This document shows, in pieces, positions 46,368-53,938 of a DNA stretch of 64,000 bases. The notes beneath the pieces are model-generated. The model was not told the origin of the DNA, ran no database searches, and saw only the letters and a list, made by a program, of their open reading frames with translations. Within the stretch, counting starts at the first letter, position 1. Each line of letters opens with the position of its first letter. Both the position numbers and the translations under genes were made by a program. The stretch lies in assembly GCF_008017835.1 (NCBI RefSeq), contig NZ_VRLT01000029.1, forward strand, positions 62,001 to 126,000, in the 5' to 3' direction. The DNA comes from Mesonia sp. HuA40. Lineage in GTDB: Bacteria; Bacteroidota; Bacteroidia; Flavobacteriales; Flavobacteriaceae.

Positions 46368-47528
46368 ATGCCAAAAATCACCTTTTTTTTATTCTTTACT
46401 TTTGTTTTAAATTGTAAGTCACAAAGCTTTAACGAGGTAAATTTAAACCTTAACCCCACTATAGAATACAATGATAAATCAAAAGATGAATTTAAAGATT
46501 TAATTTCAGTCTTAAAGCGTTTTTTTAAAACAAAAAATAATTCATATTCTGAAAATCAATATTGGTTACCTCACGATAATCAATTTTATAACTACCCTTT
46601 TTTTGAACTTTATAAAATAGAAAATTACGGTCATTCGCTGTTGTCACCGAATCTTCTTACATTAAACAAGATAACTAATGAACGTTATATTGCTAAGATT
46701 GGTTGGTTTGACAATAGTAATGGACAATCTTCTTTAATTTATATTTACAATATTTTAATCGTTAAATATCAGAATGAATTTAAACTGAAAAATATTCTAA
46801 GCTATAATTTGAGGAATTGGAAAAATGAAAAATTTGATAAAATAACGTATTGGACTCCGAAAAACATTGAAGTGAATAAAAAACAAGCAGAAATTTATAA
46901 TAATATCAATAAGAAGATAGGTGTGTTTTTTGAGCTTCAACCTATCAGTTTTACTTATTTTCTGTGTGAATCTAACTTTGACTTGATGAAGCTAATTGGT
47001 TATGATTTTGAAGAATCTATGTTTTTTTCTAATCAAAATGGTGCTTTGACCTATCCACACGATCGTTTAATTTTTTCTGGAAATAATCAAGAAATAAACA
47101 TCCACGAACTTGTTCATCTTTATGTTTATGAGAAATTTACCGAAATACACCCCTATATGAATGAAGGTCTCGCTACGTTATTTGGTGGATCAAAAGGTTT
47201 TACCTATGAAAACCACTTATCAAAGCTCAAGCAACATCTAAAATCAAATAAAGTTGATTTATTTAAGGAGTTTTTTAAAGATAATTATGTTTTGGACTAC
47301 GATACTTCTTTACAATACACGTTGAGCGCTTTTCTATGCGATCTAGCATATAAAAAAGGAGGAAAAAAATCTTTATTTAAATTAATGAAGAGCGGAAAAT
47401 CCATTAAAAAATTACAGAATACTATTGAAGAAGTACTTATGATTGATATTCAGCAATTTGACAGCTATATCAGAAACGAATTAGAGAGTTATGACTTTGA
47501 ACAAAAATCCCAAGGATTCAATTATTAA
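46368..47528 (+). CDS. Exported HExxH (gluzincin-like) metallopeptidase
   Basis: 386 residues. The N-terminus MPKITFFLFFTFVLNCKSQS is a signal sequence; Cys16 could be lipidated, although LNC is a loose lipobox. The zinc motif HELVH is at 246-250, with a candidate third ligand Glu266 in MNEGLATLFGG, the arrangement of gluzincins. A helical C-terminus follows. I do not recognise a named family for the first 230 residues. It ends the cassette, 73 bases after the CPBP gene. It may mature, destroy or resist the peptide, but that is speculation. Confidence 0.72.
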   Translation: MPKITFFLFFTFVLNCKSQSFNEVNLNLNPTIEYNDKSKDEFKDLISVLKRFFKTKNNSYSENQYWLPHDNQFYNYPFFELYKIENYGHSLLSPNLLTLNKITNERYIAKIGWFDNSNGQSSLIYIYNILIVKYQNEFKLKNILSYNLRNWKNEKFDKITYWTPKNIEVNKKQAEIYNNINKKIGVFFELQPISFTYFLCESNFDLMKLIGYDFEESMFFSNQNGALTYPHDRLIFSGNNQEINIHELVHLYVYEKFTEIHPYMNEGLATLFGGSKGFTYENHLSKLKQHLKSNKVDLFKEFFKDNYVLDYDTSLQYTLSAFLCDLAYKKGGKKSLFKLMKSGKSIKKLQNTIEEVLMIDIQQFDSYIRNELESYDFEQKSQGFNY

Positions 47529-47753
47529 CACATTGTAGCTCCTAATTTATAAAACTAATCGAAGTATTTTAGAGAAAATAAACTTAGAAAATGATAAATT
47601 ATTTCTTGAACCATTTAAATTTCATTTAACAAGTATAGCATTATTGTAAATTAATTTTAAGCGATAATTTATCATAAATTTTTATACTGCAATCTAACAA
47701 TTGCACTAAGTTCAAATTAGATCTATACAATTAAGCCAATTACCTACTAGAAG
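47529..47753. other. Gene-free AT-rich stretch at the cassette end
   Basis: No gene is visible. It contains a perfect 12-bp inverted repeat, ATGATAAATTAT (47591-47602) and ATAATTTATCAT (47664-47675), and a 15-bp palindrome AATTTATCATAAATT (47666-47680) that shares 13 bases with the operator-like palindrome at 45118-45134. Confidence 0.6.
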
Positions 47754-47913
47754 CAATTTTGTGTAATCTGATGCAGCTTTCTAGCACTAATAATAAAATT
47801 GGCTAAGATTAGGATATAGTTTGTTTAAAGAAAATTTTTCACTGATTGAAAAGACTTAATTACTCTTCACCCACAAAGCGCTCATCTACCGGCATCACTT
47901 CGCCGCAATTGTT
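47754..47913. repeat. Right 160-bp direct repeat flanking the peptide cassette
   Basis: This is the partner of 44585-44744, same orientation. Its right-hand 54 bases are the true 3' end of the intact dioxygenase gene; the rest is the region downstream of that gene. The start-to-start distance of the two repeats is 3169 bp. Confidence 0.93.
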
Positions 47914-48399
47914 GCAAGTGCGCAATTCTTTGCTAGTATAAAAATGTTTAAAATGCTTTAAAAAATCTTTTTCTATATCCTCTAAGGGGAAGTACACTTC
48001 ATACAATTTATGATTACAGTTATCGCAAAACCACAGTAAGCCGTCTTTGCCTGTTAAATCTTTACGTTTGCGTTCGATTACCAAACCAATCGAGTTTTCA
48101 GCTCTCGCTGGCGAATGCGGTACCTTTGCTGGATGCAAATACATATCTCCTGGTCCTAATTGCATTGTCTTTTTTTCCCCATTTTCTTGAATATGTACTT
48201 CGATATTTCCTTCTAATTGATAAAACAATTCTTCGGTTTCATTATAATGATAATCTTTACGAGCGTTTGGCCCTGCTACAATCATTACAATATAATCGCC
48301 AGATTCTTTGTATAGATTTTTATTGCCTACGGGAGGTTTTAAAAATGCGCGATTTTCTGTAATCCATTTCTGTAAATTAAAAGGTTTTGCAATAGCCAT
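47860..48399 (-). CDS. nbaC: 3-hydroxyanthranilate 3,4-dioxygenase
   Basis: 179 residues. A cupin fold carries the catalytic Fe(II) ligands His51, Glu57 and His95, the same numbers as in the Cupriavidus enzyme. The C-terminal rubredoxin-like site has Cys125, Cys128, Cys162 and Cys165. It opens the ring of 3-hydroxyanthranilate to 2-amino-3-carboxymuconate semialdehyde in tryptophan catabolism. Its last 17 codons are duplicated 3.2 kb away. No other kynurenine-pathway gene is in the window. Confidence 0.95.
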   Translation of the reverse strand: MAIAKPFNLQKWITENRAFLKPPVGNKNLYKESGDYIVMIVAGPNARKDYHYNETEELFYQLEGNIEVHIQENGEKKTMQLGPGDMYLHPAKVPHSPARAENSIGLVIERKRKDLTGKDGLLWFCDNCNHKLYEVYFPLEDIEKDFLKHFKHFYTSKELRTCNNCGEVMPVDERFVGEE

Positions 48400-48712
48400 A
48401 GGTCATAGTTTTATCGGTTTAAATTTAGTAATTTCAAATCATTCACCCTAATTATTTTTAATTGTTGAAACCAAAACCGCGCTATTGGCTACAACTCCGT
48501 TTGTGTTTCTATTTTTTACCAATAATTTCTTCCGTCAAGGTGAACCTTGTATTAAACTTTTTTCAAACTCAAAACGCGCAATCCGGGGTTATAAATACAG
48601 ATTTATAAACTCAATTCTAAGGTATATTTATTTTTACTATAGTCCATTACTAATTTTGTTTTTTTGCTGCTGCTAAGTCAGTTTGTTAAATTGTAGTACA
48701 TTTGCTAACGCT
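48400..48712. other. Intergenic region between HAAO and lpxH
   Basis: No gene is supported. Reading to the right it holds TACATTTG (48697-48704), which fits the -7 box and lies 8 bases before the lpxH ATG at 48713. This would give a nearly leaderless transcript; no correctly spaced -33 box is visible. Confidence 0.4.
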
Positions 48713-49483
48713 ATGAAAACGATTCAAATACTGCCTAATAAAAAAGTTTATTTTACCAGTGACCATCACTTGGGAGCGCCTACTGAAGAGCAAAGTAGGC
48801 CACGCGAAATGCACCTGCTTAAATGGTTGACTACTATTCAAAAAGATGCTGCTGCTCTCTTTGTGCTGGGCGATTTATTTGACTTTTGGTTTGAGTATAA
48901 ACAGGTAGTTCCTAAGGGCTTTGTTCGTATTCTGGGGAAGTTAGCCGAGTTTACCGACCAGGGTATACCGGTTTATTTCTTTGTAGGCAATCACGATTTA
49001 TGGATGAATGATTATTTTCAAAAAGAATTGAATATACCCGTTTATCACGAGCCACAGGTTTTTCAACTGGGAAATGAAAAGTTTTTTATTGGTCACGGTG
49101 ACGGTTTGGGTCCGGGCGACTTAGGGTATAAACGTATGAAAAAAGTATTTGTGCATCCGTTATCAAAATGGTTTTACCGGTGGTTGCACCCCGATATTGG
49201 TGTGCGTTTAGCCAAGCATTTATCGGTTAAAAATAAGCTGATTTCGGGAGATGAAGATGCAAAATTTTTAGGTGAAGAAAAGGAATGGTTGGTGCAATAT
49301 GCCAAACGAAAATTAGCTCAAGAGCATTATGATTATTTTATTTTTGGGCATAGACACTTACCTTTAGATATCGCTTTAAGCGAATCAAGCCGATATGTAA
49401 ATTTAGGCGACTGGATACAGTACTATACCTATGCTAGTTATGACGGAGAAAAATTGTTGCTTAACGAATTCCCTATAACTTAA
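48683..49483 (+). CDS. lpxH: UDP-2,3-diacylglucosamine diphosphatase
   Basis: The likely start is ATG 48713 (MKTIQILPNKK), giving 256 residues; the upstream ten codons are unusual and overlap the promoter box. The phosphoesterase motifs are DHHLGAP, GDLFDFW, GNHDLWM and GHRHLP, with the LpxH-specific HGDGLGPGDLGY. It removes UMP from UDP-diacylglucosamine to make lipid X in lipid A synthesis. It converges on the ATP synthase accessory gene with a 4-bp overlap. Confidence 0.93.
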   Translation: MLNCSTFANAMKTIQILPNKKVYFTSDHHLGAPTEEQSRPREMHLLKWLTTIQKDAAALFVLGDLFDFWFEYKQVVPKGFVRILGKLAEFTDQGIPVYFFVGNHDLWMNDYFQKELNIPVYHEPQVFQLGNEKFFIGHGDGLGPGDLGYKRMKKVFVHPLSKWFYRWLHPDIGVRLAKHLSVKNKLISGDEDAKFLGEEKEWLVQYAKRKLAQEHYDYFIFGHRHLPLDIALSESSRYVNLGDWIQYYTYASYDGEKLLLNEFPIT

Positions 49484-49884
49484 TCGTTCATCTTTATAAG
49501 CTTTACGGCGTGTAAGGTTTCGAAGCCTAAATAAAAAAGATATGGCACAAAAAAGGAGAATACGCTAGCCATTACATTTACATCATCTTTCTTATAGAGC
49601 ATTATAGGTATTAGAAAAGCAACGGCAATAAACATTTTTAGCATTCCTAATCCCATAAAAGTAAAGCCAGCCTTATCGGGAAAGTTGTTTGCAATCCATA
49701 ACACACATACATAGACGATTAGAGTAAGTAGGCTTAAAAAAAGGTACATTACCGGTATGCTATAATACAAATCAAATTGTAAAACTGTAAATGCTAATAA
49801 ATAATGTAATCCTCCCAAAATTAAGGTGAACAACAACAACTTTTTAAGGAACACCCTTAGGGATTGTCCGAAATTTTCTTTCAT
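49480..49884 (-). CDS. Small membrane protein of the ATP synthase accessory group
   Basis: 134 residues with four transmembrane helices and no catalytic motif. In flavobacteria a protein of this kind (I believe the DUF6168 group) usually sits between atpZ and atpB. Here it follows atpZ without a gap, but the ATP synthase genes themselves are absent. Assignment is based on position and topology. Confidence 0.6.
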   Translation of the reverse strand: MKENFGQSLRVFLKKLLLFTLILGGLHYLLAFTVLQFDLYYSIPVMYLFLSLLTLIVYVCVLWIANNFPDKAGFTFMGLGMLKMFIAVAFLIPIMLYKKDDVNVMASVFSFFVPYLFYLGFETLHAVKLIKMND

Positions 49885-50106
49885 CTATTTATCTTTTAAG
49901 CTGGAGTAAACTTGATACAAGGCGATGAAAACGCCTAGCAATGAACAGGCAATAGTAAAGCCCGAAAACTTATTAGGAAACTGTTCATCCAACCAAATAC
50001 CACCAAAAACGCCAATACCAATAACTACCCCCATTTGAAAGGCTAGACCGGTATAAACCACCCATTGGTTAAGCGGTTTTTCCTTCTTTGGTTTGTTTTT
50101 TGTCAT
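49885..50106 (-). CDS. AtpZ/AtpI family protein
   Basis: 73 residues with two transmembrane helices and the pattern YTGLAFQMGVVIGIGVFGGIW followed by FPNKFSGFTIACSLLGVFIALYQ, typical of AtpZ/AtpI proteins that aid F1Fo assembly or carry ions. Its start lies 38 bases inside the end of the bactofilin gene, so expression is probably coupled. Confidence 0.87.
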   Translation of the reverse strand: MTKNKPKKEKPLNQWVVYTGLAFQMGVVIGIGVFGGIWLDEQFPNKFSGFTIACSLLGVFIALYQVYSSLKDK

Positions 50107-50494
50107 TATGCATAGATTTTACGGCTCCTTTCATAGTACAAGTGGCGTTAAAATCGGCGCCTGGTTCAATAGCTAATTTGCCGGTAATCACTTCGCCCTC
50201 AACCACAGCACTCGATTTCAAAGTTAGCGTGTTATTTACTTCAATATTGCCTTTTACCAATCCTTCTAAATCCGCATCCTCGCAGGTTATCTCGCCTTCA
50301 ATCACGCCATTTTTACCTAAAACAATCTTACCAGCAGTTTTAACGGTACCAATAATCTTTCCGTCAATTCTAAAACTGCCTTGACCTTCTAAATCTCCTT
50401 TAATAGTAGTTCCCTCTGCAATTTTATTCTGCTCTTTACTCAGGTGATTCATTTCTTTTTTCGATTTTTTATCTCTTTTATTTTCTGAAAACAT
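50069..50494 (-). CDS. Bactofilin (polymer-forming cytoskeletal protein)
   Basis: 141 residues with a central beta-helix of six-residue repeats (EGTTIKGDLEGQGSFRIDGKI ... IEGEITCEDADLEG) and short charged ends. Bactofilins polymerise without nucleotide into filaments that place envelope machinery. It lies one base after sprE and overlaps atpZ, so it is part of the same operon. Confidence 0.92.
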   Translation of the reverse strand: MFSENKRDKKSKKEMNHLSKEQNKIAEGTTIKGDLEGQGSFRIDGKIIGTVKTAGKIVLGKNGVIEGEITCEDADLEGLVKGNIEVNNTLTLKSSAVVEGEVITGKLAIEPGADFNATCTMKGAVKSMHNDKKQTKEGKTA

Positions 50495-50495
50495 C

Positions 50496-53048
50496 TTATT
50501 TTAATTTTTCTAGGTATATATCAAAATTCTTCTTCATCTGTATAAGCTTATAGTTCTTAGCAGCCACACTATAAGGTTGACGATCATAAGTCAGGTCTGT
50601 TTCTTTTTTCAATTTTTCTAAAAACCCAAGTGCTCCTTGTTCACTTTTTAAACCGTGCACCACTAAAAACTTCTGACCTGGGATATAAGGATCTTCCGAT
50701 ACACTTAAATCACTGGCTTGCACGTGGCCTATACCAGCAAGCAGCTGTTCTTTTAATGTGGTTAATGCTTGCTCTTCTTGCGTATTAAACACAAAAACAA
50801 TTTTATAATGTGTATCTGTTCGCTTAAAATCGAATTGCTTTTGCTCTAAAGCCGGTATGGCCGTTTGTAATAAATTTTCGGCGGTTTTACCTTCTTCGCT
50901 TTGCGGATAGGTTAAAGCTAAATAATTCAAAGCTTTTTTATAGGCTGAAAGCCCGTTAACTCTTGCCTGTACATAAGCTTTTAAAAGTTCTAATTTGGGT
51001 ACAATATCATTCCCTGTAAAAAGCTCAATTTCTTGCTGTATTTGCGCAATCAAGCCATCAAACTCTTCATTTTGATAGGCCAGATAAAGTTGTTTATACA
51101 CGGCTTGCGGACTGTTTTGATCGCCTATTAATCCTTGTGGGTTGCGCAAAATAGTAGCATATCTTGAGTCGGGGTGATTAGCAAGAATATCTTCTTTCCA
51201 AAACCGTTGTCGTTGGGCATTGCCCGTAATCTCATAAATCTTATATAAGTTGTATTTAGAAGGTAATATCAATCGCTCTTCCGGATTGTTTTTCAATAAA
51301 GCCTCTAGCTTATTGGCTGCCAATTGATATTCTTTAAATTTTTCTTTGTAGATAACACCAAGTTGATAGTAGGCAAAATTGCGGTCTTTAGCCAAGCTAT
51401 CTAAAACCACCTGATCTTTGGGAATCTGACTGATATAGGTTTCTGGTTGATAAATAGGGTCTTCTTCAATGGCTTCAAAAATGGCTTCTTCTTGCTGTTT
51501 TTTGCTGTCTTTCTTGGCTTGTTTTACATCTTCATAGCGCCAATTATCTACCAAAGGAATATCTCCCCATTGCTTTTTAAATTTCTGGATTCCTTTTTGT
51601 ACTTGGTTATTATCATAAAAATAAAAACTAGCTCCACCTCCTAATCCACGTCGGTTAGACACCATACTGGCCTGCGTTTTAAATAGGTCTTTGGGTTGAG
51701 CATTTTTTTCTTTTAATTGCTGTTTTGCTTGGGCGATGGCTTTTTCTTTTTGCTTCTGCGTAAAATCTGTAAAGAAACTGAGTTGCTCTTCGGCCGACAT
51801 ATCGGCTATGCGCAGAATACTATCGTTTTTTACCGCAATATCTTCGTACAAAATGACGTCATCTAAATTTTCTCTTTTCTTTAAAATGCTACGGTACTCG
51901 CGGGTGCTTTTGTCTAATTGCACCAAGGTAGAATCATAGTATTTACCAGCGGTTTTATATTGTGCCGCATCAAAATTGATCACCGCCAAATTCAGATAAT
52001 TTCGAGAAACTAAATACTTATCTCTTGAATCTTCGCGCAAAGACTTGTTATAGAAATCTACTGCCGCTGGGAGTGTATCTTTTTGCTTGTAAACCTCGGC
52101 AAATTGATAATAAATTCGATCTAGATAAGGCCTGTTCTCTCTGTTTTCGGCTAGTTCATTTAGCAGCTCCATAGTAGCTAGCGTATCCTGTTGGGTGAAA
52201 TCAAGGTTTTGAATTTGCTGCATATACGCATTGATCATATATTCACGAGGCGATTTGCGGTTTAGAGCGATTACCCGATCAAAAGCGGCATTGGCCGAAT
52301 CTATCTGATTTAGCGATTTATGCAACTGCCCCTTGATGAACAAGTACCTGCCTTGGTCTGCGTGCGACTTAGCATAAGCGGCAGCATTTTCAATGGCCGC
52401 TAGCGCCTGCTCTTCTTGTTCTAAATTTAAGTAAGCTTGCGCTAAGGTAGCATAAGCATGCGTATAATCTTCTTCTGAAAAGGCTATTCCCGAACTTAAA
52501 AGGGCTTCAATATTTTTAATAGCCGTTTCGTGATTCCCCATTCGCATATTGGTCTTTTCTCGCCAAATGCGCGCGGTTGCCAGTTGATCGCTTTCGGGGT
52601 AGTCTGTTATGATGTAATTAAAGGCCTCTAATGCAGGAAAAAAACGCTGATCGTAATACCGGGCTTTACCTAACAAAATGAAGGCTTTATCCATTTGCGG
52701 ATTATACTCGGTGCCCGCAATATGCATATTGTGTTTTTGTATGGCTTTGGCAGCCTTTTCCTCGGCACGTTCAAAATGCTGATTCTTGGCTTGCTCGTCT
52801 TTTTCGGATGCCTCGATAATCTCAAGCCGTTCTACAGGTAAAATTTTCCAGTAATCATCTACATAAGTTTGTGCAATTTCTTGCTTACCCTCTTCTAATG
52901 CAAGGTTACCGTTGTATATAATATTGTAGTAGGCACCCATTGCGTGAAAGTTGCGGTTGAGCCACTTGTTCCTTTTACGAGAACAAGAAACCAAACTTAA
53001 ACCCACTAGCAACAAGGTGATTAGTTGAACGCTTTTGTGTTTATTCAT
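50496..53048 (-). CDS. sprE: SprE/PorW: type IX secretion and gliding lipoprotein
   Basis: 850 residues. The N-terminus ends in lipobox LVSC (Cys22). Many TPR-like helical repeats fill the first two thirds and more follow near 560-740 (YQLGVIYKEKFKEYQLAANKLEALL). Length and the opening RKRNKWLNRNFHAMGAYYN match SprE/PorW, a periplasmic lipoprotein needed for type IX secretion. A strong Shine-Dalgarno-like sequence precedes the ATG. Confidence 0.92.
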   Translation of the reverse strand: MNKHKSVQLITLLLVGLSLVSCSRKRNKWLNRNFHAMGAYYNIIYNGNLALEEGKQEIAQTYVDDYWKILPVERLEIIEASEKDEQAKNQHFERAEEKAAKAIQKHNMHIAGTEYNPQMDKAFILLGKARYYDQRFFPALEAFNYIITDYPESDQLATARIWREKTNMRMGNHETAIKNIEALLSSGIAFSEEDYTHAYATLAQAYLNLEQEEQALAAIENAAAYAKSHADQGRYLFIKGQLHKSLNQIDSANAAFDRVIALNRKSPREYMINAYMQQIQNLDFTQQDTLATMELLNELAENRENRPYLDRIYYQFAEVYKQKDTLPAAVDFYNKSLREDSRDKYLVSRNYLNLAVINFDAAQYKTAGKYYDSTLVQLDKSTREYRSILKKRENLDDVILYEDIAVKNDSILRIADMSAEEQLSFFTDFTQKQKEKAIAQAKQQLKEKNAQPKDLFKTQASMVSNRRGLGGGASFYFYDNNQVQKGIQKFKKQWGDIPLVDNWRYEDVKQAKKDSKKQQEEAIFEAIEEDPIYQPETYISQIPKDQVVLDSLAKDRNFAYYQLGVIYKEKFKEYQLAANKLEALLKNNPEERLILPSKYNLYKIYEITGNAQRQRFWKEDILANHPDSRYATILRNPQGLIGDQNSPQAVYKQLYLAYQNEEFDGLIAQIQQEIELFTGNDIVPKLELLKAYVQARVNGLSAYKKALNYLALTYPQSEEGKTAENLLQTAIPALEQKQFDFKRTDTHYKIVFVFNTQEEQALTTLKEQLLAGIGHVQASDLSVSEDPYIPGQKFLVVHGLKSEQGALGFLEKLKKETDLTYDRQPYSVAAKNYKLIQMKKNFDIYLEKLK

Positions 53049-53057
53049 AAATTGTTT

Positions 53058-53065
53058 ACCTCCTC
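53058..53065 (-). promoter_or_regulatory. Unusual strong Shine-Dalgarno sequence of sprE
   Basis: On the minus strand GAGGAGGT lies 9 bases before the sprE ATG. Bacteroidota genes seldom carry such a site; the other genes in this window that I checked lack one. Confidence 0.7.
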
Positions 53066-53130
53066 TAAAAATAACTCCGTAAAGGTATTTTTAGTATCAT
53101 TGGCAGTAAAAATACGGTCTTTTTTTCATT

Positions 53131-53162
53131 AAAAAAACCTGCACCCTAAAAAGCACAGGTTT
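53131..53162 (-). terminator. Terminator of the ABC exporter operon
   Basis: On the minus strand a 7-bp stem AAACCTG / CAGGTTT with a 14-base loop is followed by a T-run. It lies between the ABC ATPase gene and sprE, separating the two transcripts. Confidence 0.7.
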
Positions 53163-53239
53163 GTGGTAATATATTTTTTTTAAACGTATATGGTGACTAG
53201 AAAAACAAAATTATGAAAGCTCTTTTAAAGAAAAATAGG

Positions 53240-53935
53240 TTATTTATTGAAATAGGCTTCTAATTCTTCTAAAGTAGCTTGACTGGTTTGAATGTCTTTT
53301 ACCGGTTCCCCTTTGTCTAAAACCACAATGCGCTCACAAACTTCGGTTACATGAATCAAATCGTGACTCGAAATTAAAATGGTGGTTTCGGTGTTTTCAT
53401 CTAAATCTTTTATAATCTTCTTTAAGCGTATTTGTGTAGTGGGATCTAAATTGGCAAAAGGTTCATCTAAAATCACCACATCTGGTTGACCAATAAGTGC
53501 AGCGATGATGCCAACTTTCTTCTGGTTCCCTTTAGATAGGTCGCGCAAATATTTCTTTTTTTGTAGAATTTCATCCTGAAAAAAATCTTCAAACTCAGCT
53601 AATAGCGCATCTACCGCCGTTTTACTTTGGCCGCGCAACTCTCCTATAAAGTAAAAGTATTCTTCAGCGGTTAGGTAGCCTATTAAAAAAGACTCGTCTA
53701 TAAAAGCAGCAGTAAAGGGTTTCCAATCTTCACTGGCATCTATGCGTATCGTATTGCTTACAATATGCCCAGTGGTAGGTTGTATCAAATCGAGCAAAAG
53801 GCTAAAAAAAGTGGTTTTACCAGCGCCATTATTTCCTACCAAACCAAAGCTTTGACCTTTAGGAATTTCTAGATGCTCAATATGCAACACCTCATCTTGA
53901 TTGTATTTTTTGGATAAGTTTTCTACGCGAATCAT
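53240..53935 (-). CDS. ABC transporter ATP-binding protein
   Basis: 231 residues. Walker A is GNNGAGKTT, the signature is LRDLSKGNQKK, Walker B is VVILDEPFANLD, and the H-loop is ISSHD. It powers the neighbouring DUF5687 permease, which starts 3 bases upstream. The cargo is unknown. Confidence 0.94.
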   Translation of the reverse strand: MIRVENLSKKYNQDEVLHIEHLEIPKGQSFGLVGNNGAGKTTFFSLLLDLIQPTTGHIVSNTIRIDASEDWKPFTAAFIDESFLIGYLTAEEYFYFIGELRGQSKTAVDALLAEFEDFFQDEILQKKKYLRDLSKGNQKKVGIIAALIGQPDVVILDEPFANLDPTTQIRLKKIIKDLDENTETTILISSHDLIHVTEVCERIVVLDKGEPVKDIQTSQATLEELEAYFNK

Positions 53936-53938
53936 AGT

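Noticed and set aside
44585-47913. An insertion sequence or integron
   Set aside because: No transposase or integrase frame, no short terminal inverted repeats at the repeat borders and no attC-like sites were found; the long repeats match gene-derived sequence instead.
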